Below, one piece after another: positions 11,229 through 24,161 of a stretch of 64,000 bases of DNA. Position numbers and translations under genes: made by a program. Positions within the stretch are counted from its first letter, which is position 1; each line of letters opens with the position of its first letter. The notes under the pieces were generated by a model, which worked only from the letters and a program-made list of their open reading frames with translations, was not told the origin of the DNA and made no database searches. Where the stretch lies: NCBI RefSeq assembly GCF_029168945.1, contig NC_083603.1, positions 32,895,396 through 32,959,395 on the forward strand, in the 5' to 3' direction. The stretch is from Cannabis sativa. Its lineage: Eukaryota > Streptophyta > Magnoliopsida > Rosales > Cannabaceae.

Positions 11229-12225
11229 TTAAATGAAATACCCGCTTTTAAATCCTAAGGGAAAAGGAGTATTCATGATATCTGGATGATACAGCTCGAG
11301 CTCCTCGTCTGAGTCGTATCCAGATTGTCTCCCTGATTCCCCCACTTGATATCTCCTGAACTTGTCCTCCAACTCGTCTATTCGCAATTGGATTGGATCC
11401 TCTTGCTTTGGACCGAGTTGTTGGCGAAGATCAAGTTTTTTCCGATTCAAGTGCTCTCGCAGATCTGGCTGGGAGTAATTACTATCAGACCTCATTTTAC
11501 TCACATACTGTGTCCTACTCCCGGACTCGTCTTGCTCATGGATCTTGTCCTCGAGTGACTCGTAGATTTACTGGTTCTCATGCTTTCTCGATCATTAGCT
11601 CATCGAGCACTCTCTCCTCTTCGAGTTGATCGACTGTGGGTCCTTGAAAGCCCTAAGGTCACACTAGCTTCTTCACGCTCTGCTCTTCCCCCTGAGTGTG
11701 GTTTGTCGTATTTCCCCCACTAGGGTTTGTACGAGCCCTCTCTCTATGGGTTCAGGAAGAACGCTAGTGATTACTCACAGGTGACCTACGTTCCCCAGGT
11801 TGAGTCCTAGGGTCTTCCTCATTTCCATGATGAATTTCTTATTCATTAGCTTCTAGTTGCCTCCCATTCTCATTTCTATGAGAGGGTTCTAGCTGATCAT
11901 TCGGATTTTCAGGGGGAATCTCATTTTCCCCAAGTTGTTCTTCTTGGGCATTTTCCTGTCTTTTGGTTCGTGAGCCACGAGGTCTGCCCCGTGGTCTTCT
12001 CACTCCAAGTTCAGATTGATTTTGAGTGTTAGTCCCTTGTGCCGCCCTAGCTACAACGGCATCACGCTCCAATTCAGCATTCTGCCGTTGTGCCTCTTTC
12101 AGGCGGCGTCTAAGGTGGCAGTTTTCCGTTTCGTAAGTGCTCTCTCCCATAGGCTGAGTACCTTCACGATTGTGTCCTTCATCTCTTATTCCAGGATTCC
12201 GGCCATTCCCATGCTGAGTTCTCAT
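11229..12225 (-). pseudogene. Ty3-type gag remnant (element Y)
   Basis: The minus-strand ATG at 12225 starts a very polar protein with a Glu/Arg/Gln-rich N-terminus (LRRRLKEAQRQNAELERD, likely coiled coil) and a basic patch RRPRGRPRGSRTKR. Stops and frame changes occupy 11510-11838. The frame then resumes with DLREHLNRKKLDLRQ and ends near MNTPFPLGFKSGYFI, where the gag core of such elements usually starts (compare PFSPEINLLALPHKFKMPT in element X). The core itself is missing beyond 11229, at the border with the Ulp1 element. Non-functional. Confidence 0.55.
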
Positions 12226-12335
12226 CGAACGTGTCGTTCGTGTACTGGGACCAACGTCAGGTTGGGTCCTCTATGAATGAGTGGTCCGAGTGCTGGGGCC
12301 ACTCTCGCAGAAAAAATAAAAACAATCAAGTAAAA

Positions 12336-13309
12336 TGTTTGAGCACAAAGAATTTTTTATGTGGTTTTGCAGTTAAAATTCTACATAGTTCACGAGTCAA
12401 TCTTATTAGATTTCTGATGGTTTTTCAGGGCCTCTTCTCGTATGATTTTTTTCGTCCCTTTTTTTAATCTAACTTTCCTCTATTTATAATCACATAGTAG
12501 GCAGTTAATTACAGAGTACAGATTTGACTGTGATCTTTACAACGTTTATCCCTTGAAATCGTGGGTTTTGATTACATATCACGTAGTATAAATGCAATTA
12601 ATATTCGAAAATCACACAGCTGTGATTAATTCGCTTTTACTGGGTCAAAATGATCGTGTATTTAAATACGTTTGAAATCATAGCATTCTGGGATGTCTTG
12701 ACAAGAACTCAGTACCAATGACCTTGATAGCGAGTTGGAGCTTTTTCACCTATCTTTCCGAGGTCGACGATGTACGCCTCGTTGCTTCTTTGTTTGAAGG
12801 CTTAACACTTCATTTTAACAATCGCAATTTTTATTAACAAAGAGTACTTTAACAGTCATTTGAATGTCAACTTCTGACTTGTCAAGACTATTATTCTCAC
12901 TAAAAGATGTCGGAAATTGATTGGTGATAGTAACAGGAGCGCGCCTTCCTATAGTGAGATAGGTGCCTCGCTTATTAGGTCTTGAGTCCACCCCAACTGT
13001 TATACTTAGTTTGTATATAATACGCTAAGTATTTTCACAGTCAATATGAATCCCTTTCGTCTTCGAAGTTGATGTCTCGCCTTATGCATCCAATGTTGTA
13101 TGATTTCTCGTTAATACATGAGGCAACAGTTTGTATATATTTATCTCGCATAAGACCTTATAGTCAACAAGTTGCAAGTATACTCTGTTACTTCCACATT
13201 TAATGAGTTATTCCATTAAAAGTTATTATCGTTACACGCATCGATCCATATTTCTCTTAACTTGACACATGTCCTCCACTGAAATGGTAGCCGAATTTTG
13301 GGTATAACA
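12336..13309 (-). repeat. Probable 5' LTR of element Y
   Basis: On the minus strand it begins TGTTATACCC at 13309, has a TATA box (TTATAAATAGAGG) near 12485 and ends with TGCTCAAACA at 12336, about 110 bp upstream of the gag ATG. TG...CA ends, TATA position and the adjacent gag support an LTR of about 974 bp. No standard primer-binding site was recognised, so the inner end is tentative. Confidence 0.5.
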
Positions 13310-13682
13310 GTTTAAATTTTAAATCTAAATAATAGATAAGTAGCACTAAGTTTTTTTTTAGAAATAAAGTAATATTACAATAATGTCTACATAATGAAAC
13401 TAAAATATCTAAGCTCTTGCAGATTTAAGCACTTAACTATATACTATTTTTTATTTAAAATAACTAATAGGTGTAAAAGCATAGATTAAAAACTGCACAA
13501 GAAAATAATAGTGAAGAAAAAGTTACATTAATTCATTTATCTATGAAGTAGGTATGTACACACACATAAGGAAAGACATTAATAATAATAACAAATAATT
13601 GGAAAAAAAAATTAGGATTATTCCCATTTCTATGAAAAACTAGTGAAATAATACGTGCTCCGCACGTGAACTACTCACAAAT

Positions 13683-14060
13683 GAGTAAATATTATTTTAA
13701 ACCTTGTGTTTTGTAAAAGTTATTAATTGGACATTCTGTTTTATTAAATGATAAAATAGACCCTGTATTTTCCAAAATTATACAAATAGGACCCTGAATT
13801 AATTTTTTGTTAAATTAAAACTTAATAATAATTTAATCTAAAGATGTTAAAACAAAACTTGTTACATTTTCTATATGTATTCGAAATAAAAATTATCTTA
13901 AAGTTGGTTATATTAAAAAAAATAAAATTGTTGAAAATTGAGTTCAGGGTTTTATTTTTGCCATTTTGAAAATTACAGGGTCCATTTTGTCTTTTAACAA
14001 AATAGAGGGTCCAATTGGTAACTTTTGCAAAACAGATGGTCCAAAATGGTATTTACCCAA
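13683..14060. mobile_element. MITE-like foldback element nested in the Helitron
   Basis: Both ends are long imperfect inverted repeats of roughly 130 bp. The left reads GAGTAAATATTATTTTAAAC and the right, reversed, GGGTAAATACCATTTTGGAC; both continue through TTTTG(T/C)AAAAGTTA and GGACCCTG(A/T). The spacer is AT-rich and non-coding. A 9-bp target duplication is not convincing, so a Mutator-type assignment is only a guess from the length of the repeats. Confidence 0.6.
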
Positions 14061-14262
14061 AAAAAATTATAAAATACAATACTTTTATATTATATAATTT
14101 ATAAATAATTATATTATTAAGCTATGTATTATAAATAATTATATTATTTTAATAATTATACGAAAAATTATTATTTTACTAATTTTTTGTAATTATTGAT
14201 AATATTTATACACAAATTATAATATATGTATATTATTTCTATAATTAATACATATATAATTA

Positions 14263-15458
14263 TTTATTCAAAAAAATATAAATATAATTATTTTTTATTA
14301 TATGATTATTAGCTAATATAATAATTATTCATAAGAAATGATTAAAAATATATTATTATAATTATTTAAGAAAATTAGAATATTCTACTAATTTTTGTAA
14401 TTAATGGTAATGTTTATGATTAATTAATTATAATATATGTATATTGTATTATATGATTATTTATATATTGATTTGTTGGATGATTATTGGCTAATATATA
14501 ATTATCAATAGAAATTAATTAAAACAAAGAAAAAAATCAAAATATAATGTAATTTATATTAAAATATAAATATTTTTTTTAATGAAAACATAAAATAAAA
14601 AGTTAAAATAGTAATTTAATATGTAAAGCCTAAAAATTATTGACACTTTTATATAGTTTATTTAAAAAATATATAAATATAATTATTTTTATTGATTTAT
14701 TATATAATTATTAGCTAATATAATAATTATTCATAAGAAATGATTAAAAATATATTATTATAATTATATAAGAAAATTAGAATTTTTCTACTAATTTTTG
14801 TAATTAATGGTAATGTTTATGATTAATTAATTATAATATATGTATATTGTATTATATGATTATGTATATATTGATTTGTTGGATGATTATTGCCTAATAT
14901 ATAATTATCAATAGGAATTAATTCAAAATAAAAAAAAAATCAAAATATAATGTAATTTATATTAAAATATAATTTTTTTTTAATGAAAACATAAAATGAA
15001 AGGTTAAAATAGTAATTTAATATGTAAAGCCTAAAAATTATTGACACTTTTATATAGTTTATTCAAAAAAAATATAAATATAATTATTTATATTGATTTA
15101 TTATATAATTAATAACTAATATAATAATTATTCATAAGAAATGATTAAAAATATATTATTATAATTATATAAGAAAATTAGAATATTCTACTAATTTTTG
15201 TAATTAATGGTAATGTTTATGATTAATTAATTATAATATATGTATATTGTATTATATGATTATTTATATATTGATTTGTTGGGTAATTATTGGCTAATAT
15301 ATAATTATCAATAGGAATTAATTGAAAACAAAAAAAATAGCAAAATATAATGTAATTTATATTGAAATATAAATTTTTTTAATGAAAACATAAAATAAAA
15401 GGTTAAAATAGTAATTTAACATGTAAAGCCTAAAAATTATTGACACTATTATATAGTT
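14263..15458. repeat. Three tandem copies of a ~400-bp AT-rich unit
   Basis: ATGTAAAGCCTAAAAATTAT occurs at 14621, 15022 and 15421, a period of 399-401 bp. The unit starts at TTATT(C/T)AAAAAA near 14263, 14659 and 15059. A diverged partial unit precedes it (about 14160-14262). Each unit ends with sequence resembling the Helitron 5' terminus. Confidence 0.85.
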
Positions 15459-15734
15459 ATAGATACCTTAAAGATAATATCACACAACACCCATTCTCTA
15501 AAATTCCAATCGTAAATCCCTCACCGCTTATCTCACAAGTCTAAATTAAAACATCATTCCAAAATTAACTCAAATCAAATTCAAAACAATTAGAATAAAA
15601 GAAAAATCCATTACAGAAGAAAAGTAAAATGAAGCAATAGCAGATTACGGAAAGAAAATTAGAAATGAGAAGTCAAAATAGTATAAATAATGAAATAAGA
15701 TCTGTACTGAGTCGGAATAACTATCGGGGATTTT

Positions 15735-15873
15735 TATTAGAATTTGGGATAAGGTGAATGTGGTTCCATCTCAAAATCAATTGGCAATGGGAGGAAAAGC
15801 CCATTCATCTTATATTTAAAAATTATTTCCACACATTAGCAATGTGGGACTAACTCTTAATACACCCTCCTCA
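15735..15873 (-). repeat. TRIM-like element, 3' terminal repeat
   Basis: About 139 bp, highly similar to 17886-18016 in the same orientation; both share TATTAGAATTTGGGATAAGG, CAATTGGCAATGGGAGGA and GACTAACTCTTAATA. Together they bracket a short internal region that was later split by a solo family-C LTR. The minus orientation is inferred from the primer-binding site next to the other copy. Confidence 0.5.
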
Positions 15874-15901
15874 CGCTTGGGTCTGGAAAGTGTGGTATAA
15901 C

Positions 15902-17705
15902 TGTTGGGTTTTGTGCCCTAAATAAAATCCATTTCAATATAATCAGATTTACTTATTAATAAAGATCAGAAATAACATTTTATGTTGCATGGTTCACATG
16001 ATTTATTTCATGACTATATATATATAATGTATGAATTCCATTTAAGTCCAAAACATATGAATTTGTTAATGATTATAGTGTTGTCAGCACAGTGGAATAT
16101 AATCTTAATTATATGTTCGAAAGTTTATTCCCTAATTTGTCAGAACACTGGATTTAGACTGACATTGTATAATCAGCGATAGGTATTCTTACACCTTGGA
16201 AAAGTGTTATGTCCTTTCCAAGACATTGGCAAAGTTTACCAGTATCGGATGTATGGAGTATACATCGGCAAGGACCGATATTGAACTTTGATTAGATATA
16301 TTAAAATTTACCGCAATATCTATTCAATTCAATATCACCTGTTGATCCTAGATCAAATGATCTTAATCCTGATATGATTAGGTTCAATCTCAAGAGTGTT
16401 ATTCGTGTTCTTTGATTTGTTAGTTAAGCCTACTTTTGGGTCAAGGTGATATATACGTACATTTTGGGAACACGGTAGTGCAATTGAGTGGGAGCGCTAA
16501 CATAATATGGAATCTATAGCTTCTATCTGGCGAATAGAAAGAAAAGGATGATTTCCTTCGAGCTTAACCAAACGAAAATAAATGGTGGAATACTCATTTC
16601 ACTTAGCTGAAATATCATTTATACAGGGTTAAGTGTTTTAAGGATAAAATACATTGTAGGGTGTAACAGTAATTTAATCCATTTACAGTGTAAATCATCT
16701 ATGTAGAGGATCATTGATCAAAGTAGGATTATAACAATGGATAACTAATGATGTATCTATATCGTAGAACATATAGAGCGTTCTATATGACTGAGAGTGC
16801 AATTCCAAGTTCTAAGTGTGGATTCAATAAGGAATTAATAAGTTAGACCCATGGTCCCCATACTAGTTGAGACCATACTACTTGTAAGACTCAATTAATT
16901 GATTTTAATTAATCAATTATAATTCTAAAGTTAGACTATGTCTACTTTATGAATTTTCACTAGGCAAGGGCGAAATTGTAAAGAAAAGAGATTCTAGGTT
17001 TATTTATTAATTAAGATTCTTTATATGTCTAAATTAATAAATATATTAACTGACAATATTATTTAATAATTAATTTTGAGATATTAAATAATTAGAATTG
17101 GCATTTAAAAGGTTAAATTGAAAAATTGGCATTTTTGAGAAAATGAGAATGAGAAATAACAAAATGGGAAAGTTGCAAAGTGAGGCCCAATTTCCTTAAA
17201 TGGCCGCCCACTATGGAAAGCCTTTTACCATTTTATTTTTCTATTATTTTAATGCCATACAATTCTAACCTAAACCTAGATGGCATTCTATAAATAGAAA
17301 GTGTTGGCTTCAGGAAACTCATGACTTTGAACATTTGTTTCTTTCAGAAAAAGCCTAGCCGGCCCTCTCTCTCTTTTATTTTCTTCTAATTTCGAAATTC
17401 CCTTGAGTGATAGAGTAGTGCCCACACACATCAAGTGGTACCTCAATCATAGTATGTAAGACTATGGAAAATCAGCATCAAAGAAGGAGAGAAAGAGATC
17501 CAGATTCAGATCTTGATAATGCTCTGCTACAGAAAGGAATCAAGGGCTAGAAATCTGAATGGAAGGAGTCATTATATTCCGCTGCACCCAATGTAAGGTT
17601 TTCTTAAACTCTTATGTGTTTATTTCATTGTTTTAGAATTCATATTATGATGTTAATGAAACATACTTGGTAGTAAATCTAGATCCTGGTAAAACATTTC
17701 CAACA
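15902..17705 (+). mobile_element. Solo LTR of family C with target duplication ATAAC
   Basis: It begins TGTTGGGTTTTGTGCCC and ends AAAACATTTCCAACA, with ATAAC directly before (15897-15901) and after (17706-17710). At 1804 bp it matches the other family-C LTRs in length and order, including TCTATAAATAGAAAGTG (a likely TATA box near 17290) and the terminal AGAGTAGTGCCCACACACATC block. Perfect 5-bp duplications with no internal region show a solo LTR formed by recombination between the two LTRs of a former element. Confidence 0.9.
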
Positions 17706-17872
17706 ATAACGAACGACCTTTAAGAGACCACAAGACCGAACGTGACATTTGAAAGAATCCCACAAGACCGTCACATTGGCCGAAAGGTCCCAAGTAGAGG
17801 TTAAAGAGGGGACAGCGGAAGTATCTATTTGGACGGACCGGTGACACTTTGGGCTCACAACGGATCACAAGT

Positions 17873-18016
17873 GGCTCTGTTACCATATTAGAATTTGGGA
17901 TAAGGTGAATGGGGTTCCATCTCAAAACCAATTGGCAATGGGAGGAATAGCCCATTCATCTTATATATCACAATTTATTTACACACATTAGCAATATGAG
18001 ACTAACTCTTAATAAT
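17873..18016 (-). repeat. TRIM-like element, 5' terminal repeat with primer-binding site
   Basis: The reverse complement reads through the terminal repeat (18016 to 17886) straight into TGGTAACAGAGCC (17885-17873), one base from the initiator-methionine tRNA primer site TGGTATCAGAGCC. Terminal repeats of about 130 bp around an internal region of about 200 bp without coding are the size of TRIM elements. Confidence 0.5.
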
Positions 18017-19031
18017 TTTCTCAACCTTCCATCTGGGTTCTCTGTTTCTTGTTCCCCATAATCACGCCACATAATCTTGGGCAAGCTCGAAGAATCATTT
18101 TTTGGGGCCATAGATGAATAATCCCTTATAAAGATCACACGAAGACCTTTGTCAGAGGACGAGTCATCTCCAATCTGATCAACGAAAAATATTTCAGGAA
18201 TTGCTACAACTATTATCGCACAAGATGGGGCAAAATGGGGCTTCTTGGCAACGGCATAACGGGGAGATTAATCGACATAGCTTATCAGCAACGGCAGAAT
18301 GAGACTTCTCGACAGTGAGAGAATGGGGAGATTAGTAGACATATCTTGATTGACATATCAATGGAGGTGACAGAAAATGATTAATTGTAACGGGAAGCTT
18401 TCTATTTTTTAGCCTTTTATTTTTTATTTTTTATATAAGTTTAATCCTAAGAGAAGCTTTTAACTTTTAATGTTAGTATTCTGTCTATTTTTTTAAAAAA
18501 AAATAAAAGAAATGTTAAAAAAACTATTAAACTAACAAATGTTCTTAGATAATCACTTTTTATATATAAAGATATTATTTTCGTATATATTATATAATTT
18601 TTAAAGAAAGTGAATATAAGTTATATATATAGTTATAATAAAATATAATTAAAATAAATATTATAAATAATAATTATTTATTTATTTAATTTTTTTTTTT
18701 TTTTGAGAAAATAGTCTTAGTAAAAAAAATTCATATGTTTATATTAATCAAAATGTTAAAAAAAATTTAAATAAAAAAATTAGAAAAAAAGGAAAAATAA
18801 ACTACTTTAGAGTGTTAACTATGCAAACATGATATATGAGCTATAAAAATTATTTTTTTAAAACGTGATATATAAGCCACTATATGTAGATTTGTTTTAA
18901 AATGATCATAAATTAATATTTTTTAAAAAAAATAGAAAAAATAAATATGAGAAAATAGATAAATATTTATAAATCTATTAAAAATTTTAAAAAAAAATGA
19001 GATAATTAATTAAATAGGGAACAAATAGTAC
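18017..19031. other. AT-rich intergenic sequence, nothing recognised
   Basis: There is no ORF, RNA gene or clear repeat boundary. Around 18230-18350 two imperfect repeats share GGGGAGATTA(A/G)T(C/A)GACATA. From 18410 the sequence is A/T-homopolymer rich. Confidence 0.5.
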
Positions 19032-20054
19032 TGTTGACCCCCAAAAATTACTAAGTGTAATATTTTGAGTCATTAGTGTTATACCTAAAAGTATACCAAG
19101 GGGAGCTCTGCGCACTAAGAGGAGCTCCATACACCAAGGGGAGCTTCACGCATCAGCTCCTCCTCTCACCAAGGGGAGCTCCACCCACCAAGGGGAGCTC
19201 CACGCATCAGCTCCTCCTCTCAGCAAGGGGAGCTCCACGCCTCCTCTAACCAAGGGGAGCTCCACACACCAAGGGGAACTCCACGCACCAGCTCCTCCTC
19301 TCACCGAGGGGAGCTCCACGCCTCCTCCTCTCACCAAGGGGAGCTCCACGCACCAGCTCCTCCTCTCACCAAGGGAGTTCCACGCCTCCTCCTCTCACCA
19401 AGGGGAGCTCCACGCACAAGTTCCTCCTCTCACCAAGGGGAGCTCCACGCACTAAGGGGAGCTCCACGCATCAGCTTCTCATCTCACAAAGAGGAGCTCC
19501 ACGCACCAGCTCCTCCTCTCACCAAGGGGAGCTCCACGCACTAACTCCTCCTCTCACCAAGGGGAGCTCCACGTAGCCACCCATAGCCTCCGGTTCCCGT
19601 GTATCTAGTCCACTCATACAAATATAAGCAAGGAGAAGATATCGAGGCTAAAGATGTGTAAGTCGAGAATCACAGACGAGATAGTGACTACGCAAAAAAT
19701 ATTGGTATAGGAGACAAGGTTCATTTCATCTGATATACATGTAAAAGAGGCAATTTTAGTGTAACTTAGGATGTTTGATACATCAGATCACTTGAGATAG
19801 TATGTTATCAAATGTGAAAGTGACTTGACATCCTATAATTTTGGGATCTGGTAAGGTTGTAATGCGTCAAGGGCTCACTATAAATAGAGCCCTTGGATTA
19901 ATTGTAAGAGGACTCTCTGGTACAAAAAATATTAATGAAACGATAGTTTTTCTAAATAGTGAAGAGAGTAATATTTACTTCGAGTATTCTTCTATTAAGA
20001 TCTTGAAACATCATCTTAAGTTCTTGTTATTTCGTTGACGAGTTCTTACCATCA
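19032..20054 (+). repeat. Probable 5' LTR of Ty3 element Z, containing a minisatellite
   Basis: It is bounded by TGTTGACCCCCAAAAATTAC at the start and CCATCA at the end, followed six bases later by TGGCGCTGTCTGTGGGAA (20061-20078), a standard Ty3 primer-binding site and leader. A TATA box with CACTATAAATAGAGCCC lies near 19880, upstream of a plausible R region. The left end is inferred only from the TG start and typical LTR opening; the right end is firm. Confidence 0.6.
19096..19573. repeat. GC-rich minisatellite, unit about 35 bp
   Basis: Repeats of CACCAAGGGGAGCTCCACGC alternate with CACCAGCTCCTCCTCT. Units vary in length and lose or gain blocks. The palindrome GAGCTC recurs in nearly every unit. 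It lies in the U3 part of the proposed LTR, upstream of its TATA box. Reading frames through it are only repeat translations. Confidence 0.9.
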
Positions 20055-20162
20055 ATAATTTGGCGCTGTCTGTGGGAATGACAAGCTCTAGCTACGGTAA
20101 TTCCTAAATCATTCACTATACTCTTCAAGTTGTCAAGAAATTCCCATCGTCTCCAAGAAAAT

Positions 20163-20669
20163 ATGGTTCACTCAGGTGAAAACCAACCAACCACCATCGT
20201 AAGATAACTTCAACCTCCAGTTGTTAGAGAGGGCCAGAGGGAAAGTAACCAAAGTGTGGACCACCACAAAAATACTCAAACAGAGCCCAGAGCACTACGT
20301 GACTCGATAATGACATCAGTGGCTAACTGCATCGATAGAAATATCTAAATATCAAGAGGGTCATCTCCGCTGCATTGCCTTCTGCCATTTGTGCCACCAA
20401 ACACCAACATTTCAAGGAATAGGCCTAGAAAAGAAAAGTGAGCGTACTCAGTGAGTTCAACCTCCCAGGCTCATTGCTACAAGGAGGAAATAAGCGACCT
20501 CTATTGGAAGAACAAGAGGTTAGAAATTAGTGTGGCTGGTATGCAAAAAGTGTTGAGTGTCATACTAAAAGGCAAAGCCCAGGCCTCATACTTTCATAAC
20601 AAAAGCCACCGAGTGGGAAGTAGGATCTCAACAATGTATGCTGGCAGAGGTGATTCCATGTCATCCACT
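20163..20669 (+). pseudogene. Ty3-type gag remnant (element Z)
   Basis: ATG at 20163 (MVHSGENQPTTIV), about 85 bp after the primer-binding site, starts a polar gag-like region with several in-frame stops. A residual open part carries EEISDLYWKNKRLEISVAGMQ, a helical stretch typical of the N-terminal part of such gags. The element is cut at 20669 by the family-C LTR and no further coding is seen in the window. Inactive. Confidence 0.55.
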
Positions 20670-22524
<1,855 letters not shown>

Positions 22525-22836
22525 ACTGGCCTTAAAGCCTTGATAATGATTTACTTTCATGAAATATGGATTTAAAATAAGCATTGTGTTGATTTGGATG
22601 TGTTCATGTTGGTTTATGTAATTATTTGATGATTGTATGGAGATTATAATTTTACGATGATAAATATTTTTAGTTTCGTTCTGAAAGTATTTTTTTTAGA
22701 AAGTAGATGAAAAATTTATAAATTTAGGCTTTTATAGTACTCAATTTGGATTTTTTATGAATTAGTTATAATTTTTTGAATTTGGATGAAAATATCTCAA
22801 TTCGATGCACACTTGCACGCGCGCAGATGAAGGGAT

Positions 22837-22860
22837 GAACCTCGGTCAAGACCGAGGTTC
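22837..22860. other. Perfect hairpin in the family-C leader
   Basis: Arms GAACCTCGGTC and GACCGAGGTTC separated by AA, 312 bp after the LTR end. A different perfect palindrome (GGCTGCATGCAGCC, 36411-36424) sits about 300 bp from the LTR in element C. Confidence 0.85.
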
Positions 22861-22987
22861 AGACAGCTCGTGACCAAGGTGTCTCAAACATGATCTTGTC
22901 AGAATGTGCACCACGTCAAGCTAGCTCGGTCAACAGGGTTGCATTGTAGCCTCTCCCTCGCACAAAATCCCACTTACGCGCGCGCAA

Positions 22988-23006
22988 GGGTATGCAATGC
23001 ATACCC
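22988..23006. other. Conserved second hairpin in the family-C leader
   Basis: GGGTATGC-AAT-GCATACCC. Element C has the related GGTATGCC-A-GGCATACC at 36345-36361 on the plus strand. Stem pairing is preserved although loop and flanks differ. Confidence 0.8.
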
Positions 23007-23538
23007 CATGTGCCATTTTTTATTTTTGTGATACTTTTGCTTTCAAAAATAATTTTTCAGTGAAACAAAATTTAAATTTTGGTAAAATTTTGTGTAGAAT
23101 CTAAATTTTCAAATAAAAATCTAATTATCATAATAAAATTAATTTTTATTAATTTTTTAGTTAATTAAAATTATTTTTAGATATTAGTAGTCTTTGAATT
23201 TGAAAATTTTAATTTTTCCACAAACAAGTCTTATGGTTAATTTTGAAATTTTTTATTATTTATTTTATTATTAAAATTTTAATTGATCTTATTTTGATAT
23301 TAAAATACTAATAAATCTTAGAAATAATCTAGTTAGAATTTCAAATTTACTAACCGTATTTGATTTTCAAAAATTTGTTATTTTGAATTTTTTTTTATTA
23401 ATTTGAATTATGAGATTAGAAAAATGTTAGTTTAGATGTTTTATCTTATTAGATATTTATTTTAATTAAAAATTTATATTTTTGTCAAAATAACATGAAA
23501 ATTTTGAAAATTACTTAATTTTTGGTTTGAATAGATAT

Positions 23539-23767
23539 TGTTATCCAGTTTTTTGCACATTGACGTGGCGAGAGGATCGAGCGACACATGTCCTACATTT
23601 CTAATACCTGGGCAGAGGTAAATGTCCCTAACAGCCTGCACATAATTCATCAGCATCTATAATTGTCGATTACCCGAGTAGAGTTGTAGAGAAGACATCC
23701 GATCAGGTAGAAGTCTGTTATGTCGAGCAACCTACAAGAGGTAATTACTTCATAATGATCTTGTTAT
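23539..23767 (+). repeat. Left part of the 5' LTR of Ty3 element B
   Basis: It starts TGTTATCCAGTTTTTTGCAC, like the LTR of element X (TGTTATCCTAATTTTTTCAC). It is cut at 23767 by element C and resumes at 41425 after the GTTAT duplication. The two parts add to about 704 bp, close to the 635 bp of the LTR of element X. Confidence 0.78.
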
Positions 23768-24161
23768 TGTTGGAAGTTATTTTACCAGGAACTTAGATCT
23801 ACTCACAAGTATGTTGATTTAACAACCTAAATATGAACTTCTAAAACGATGGAAAATTAAACACATAAAAGTATCAGAAATCTTACATTGGGTGCACCGG
23901 AATATATGTCTCCTCCCACTCAGATCTCTAACCCTTGATTCCTTTCTATCGCAGAGTATAATCAAGATCTGAGCCCGATAGTCCTTCTTTGTTGTTTCTG
24001 AATTCTACACAGCCTTCCTCACTATGATTGAGGTATTACTTGATGTGTGTGGGCACTACTCTATCACTCATAGATTTCGAAATAGAGAAGGTAAAGAGAG
24101 AGAGAGGGTGGCGGCTCAGAAAGAGTTTTTGTGTGAGAAAATTCTGTCAGAATATTGTGTG
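23768..24161 (-). repeat. Remnant of the 3' LTR of element C
   Basis: Nearly identical to 36726-37122, including AACTTAGATCTACTCACAAG, the AGAGTAGTGCCCACACAC block (reversed) and GAATATTGTGTGTG at the break. In the other copy the sequence continues with TATAAAAACTGAAGCC, which is absent on the far side of the Tekay element. Confidence 0.9.

Larger units (their letters stand above)
13640..15463 (-). mobile_element. Helitron, non-autonomous, carrying internal 400-bp repeats
   Basis: Read on the minus strand it starts TCTATAACTATATAATAG at 15463 and ends with a hairpin ACGTGC-TCC-GCACGT (13653-13667), nine bases and CTAG at 13640-13643. It sits between an A and a T with no target duplication. 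These are the classic Helitron hallmarks: 5' TC, a subterminal hairpin, a CTRR end and A^T insertion. There is no Rep/helicase gene, so it must have been moved in trans. It contains a MITE-like inverted repeat (13683-14060) and about 3.4 tandem copies of a 400-bp unit. Confidence 0.75.
22525..23538 (+). mobile_element. Non-coding internal region of family-C element A
   Basis: AT-rich, with no ORF. It aligns by eye with the reverse complement of 35,800-36,725 (element C): a similar order of GATTTAAAA, GTTTGTG/GTGTTG and T-rich blocks. A GC-rich island lies at 22810-23010 with CGCGCG runs and two hairpins (22837-22860 and 22988-23006). It ends where the LTR of element B begins at 23539. The lack of gag or pol in two copies suggests a non-autonomous LARD-type family. 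Confidence 0.7.

Noticed and set aside
19146..19349. 67-codon ORF with repeated ELPLVRGG
   Set aside because: It is a translation of the minisatellite; every frame through it gives repeats and there is no start context or homology.
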